Below, piece by piece: positions 63,663-64,000 of a stretch of 64,000 bases of DNA. Location: assembly GCA_020073015.1 (NCBI GenBank), contig JAIQFZ010000028.1, positions 25,099-89,098 of the forward strand. Direction: 5' to 3'. The translations under genes were made by a program, and so were the position numbers. Below the pieces are notes generated by a model that saw nothing but the letters and a program-made list of their open reading frames with translations, searched no databases and was not told the origin of the DNA. Within the stretch, counting starts at the first letter, position 1, and every line of letters begins with the position of its first letter. Source of the DNA: Terriglobia bacterium. GTDB lineage: Bacteria; Acidobacteriota; Terriglobia; Terriglobales; Acidobacteriaceae.

Positions 63663-64000
63663 CTATCTTCTTGGAAACCAGGGGAGGAACACGCTCGTCC
63701 TTCTCTTGTACTCGGCGAAATCAGGATTCTCTGCCATCTTCTTTTCAAGCATCGGGATCCCCGAAACCTTCAAGATTAAGATGGTGATCGTGAGGGGCCC
63801 GATGATCCCAAACCAACCGCCCGGAACGCCGAGCGCCACCAGCCAAATGCCCCACCACTGGGCAACCTCTCCAAAATAATTGGGGTGCCGGGTGTATCGC
63901 CACAGTCCGCTTTGCAGTAGCTTGCCCTTGTTGAGCGGATCTTTCGCGAACCGTGCGAGCTCGGCATCTCCCAACGACTCGAAAAGGAAGCCACCGAGCC
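63663..64000 (-). CDS. DUF1295 family membrane protein, 5' end outside the window
   Basis: The last 112 residues of a membrane enzyme of the steroid 5-alpha-reductase/isoprenylcysteine methyltransferase-like group. Visible: [27 protein letters not shown] (the family motif R-H-P-N-Y-F-G-E), [47 protein letters not shown] at the C-terminus. The frame is open to the window edge. Family members are NADPH-dependent reductases or methyltransferases of lipids; the substrate is unknown. Confidence 0.88.
   Translation of the reverse strand, partial: LGGFLFESLGDAELARFAKDPLNKGKLLQSGLWRYTRHPNYFGEVAQWWGIWLVALGVPGGWFGIIGPLTITILILKVSGIPMLEKKMAENPDFAEYKRRTSVFLPWFPRR

Overview
The window looks like part of an Acidobacteriota chromosome (Terriglobia/Koribacter-like). 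The assignment rests on gene content: two very large Oar-type TonB-dependent receptors with an N-terminal carboxypeptidase-regulatory domain, a GWxTD-domain exported protein, a tight dcw cluster, and many short intergenic palindromic repeats of a kind common in that phylum. No database search was possible, so the phylum is an inference. There is no prophage, insertion sequence or CRISPR array.

Layout. 1-2.5 kb: two consecutive envelope genes (porin-like; phosphate-binding-like plus TonB C-terminal domain), each broken by an in-frame amber codon. 2.5-11.1 kb: a DegT aminotransferase and a DUF309 protein, an Oar-type receptor with a secreted partner, an HExxH membrane protein, a cytochrome P460 and a PuuD-like membrane protein. 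11.2-16.2 kb: hfq-hflX, then a histidine kinase and NtrC-type regulator pair. 16.3-21.8 kb: an aminotransferase, a Tat-exported M24 peptidase and several small secreted or membrane proteins. 21.9-25.8 kb (minus strand): a sulfite-assimilation operon (siroheme sulfite reductase, precorrin-2 dehydrogenase, SUMT, APS reductase). 26.1-45.8 kb: the cell-division/cell-wall cluster mraZ-rsmH-(small ORF)-ftsL-ftsI-murE-murF-mraY-murD-ftsW-(orphan)-murG-murC-(coiled coil)-ftsQ-ftsA-ftsZ; murB and ddl are not in it. 45.9-64 kb: a DUF885 peptidase, a small penicillin-binding protein, a TMTC-like GT-C/TPR protein, a MacA/MacB-like pair without its permease, a GWxTD protein and a beta-barrel protein followed by a second Oar-type receptor, a PilZ protein, tRNA-Lys and a partial DUF1295 gene.

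Most striking observation. Directly upstream of the sulfite reductase is what reads as a complete ribosome-mediated cysteine attenuator. A 25-codon leader ORF carries five consecutive Cys codons, two more Cys codons and then a stop. The RNA can form mutually exclusive 1:2, 2:3 and 3:4 pairings, and 3:4 is a 12-bp intrinsic terminator with a U-tract that ends 11 nt before the reductase start. The logic matches trp/his attenuation but with cysteine as the sensed amino acid, which fits an operon that makes sulfide for cysteine.

The reductase itself lacks the segment that normally carries the first two [4Fe-4S]/siroheme cysteines. It keeps only the second pair, in an otherwise intact frame. Together with the two amber-broken genes, this shows several lesions within 26 kb.

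The dcw cluster has a sigma70-like promoter followed by three 10-bp-spaced MraZ boxes. It is punctuated by hairpin repeats, mostly at gene junctions, which may act as processing or attenuation points.
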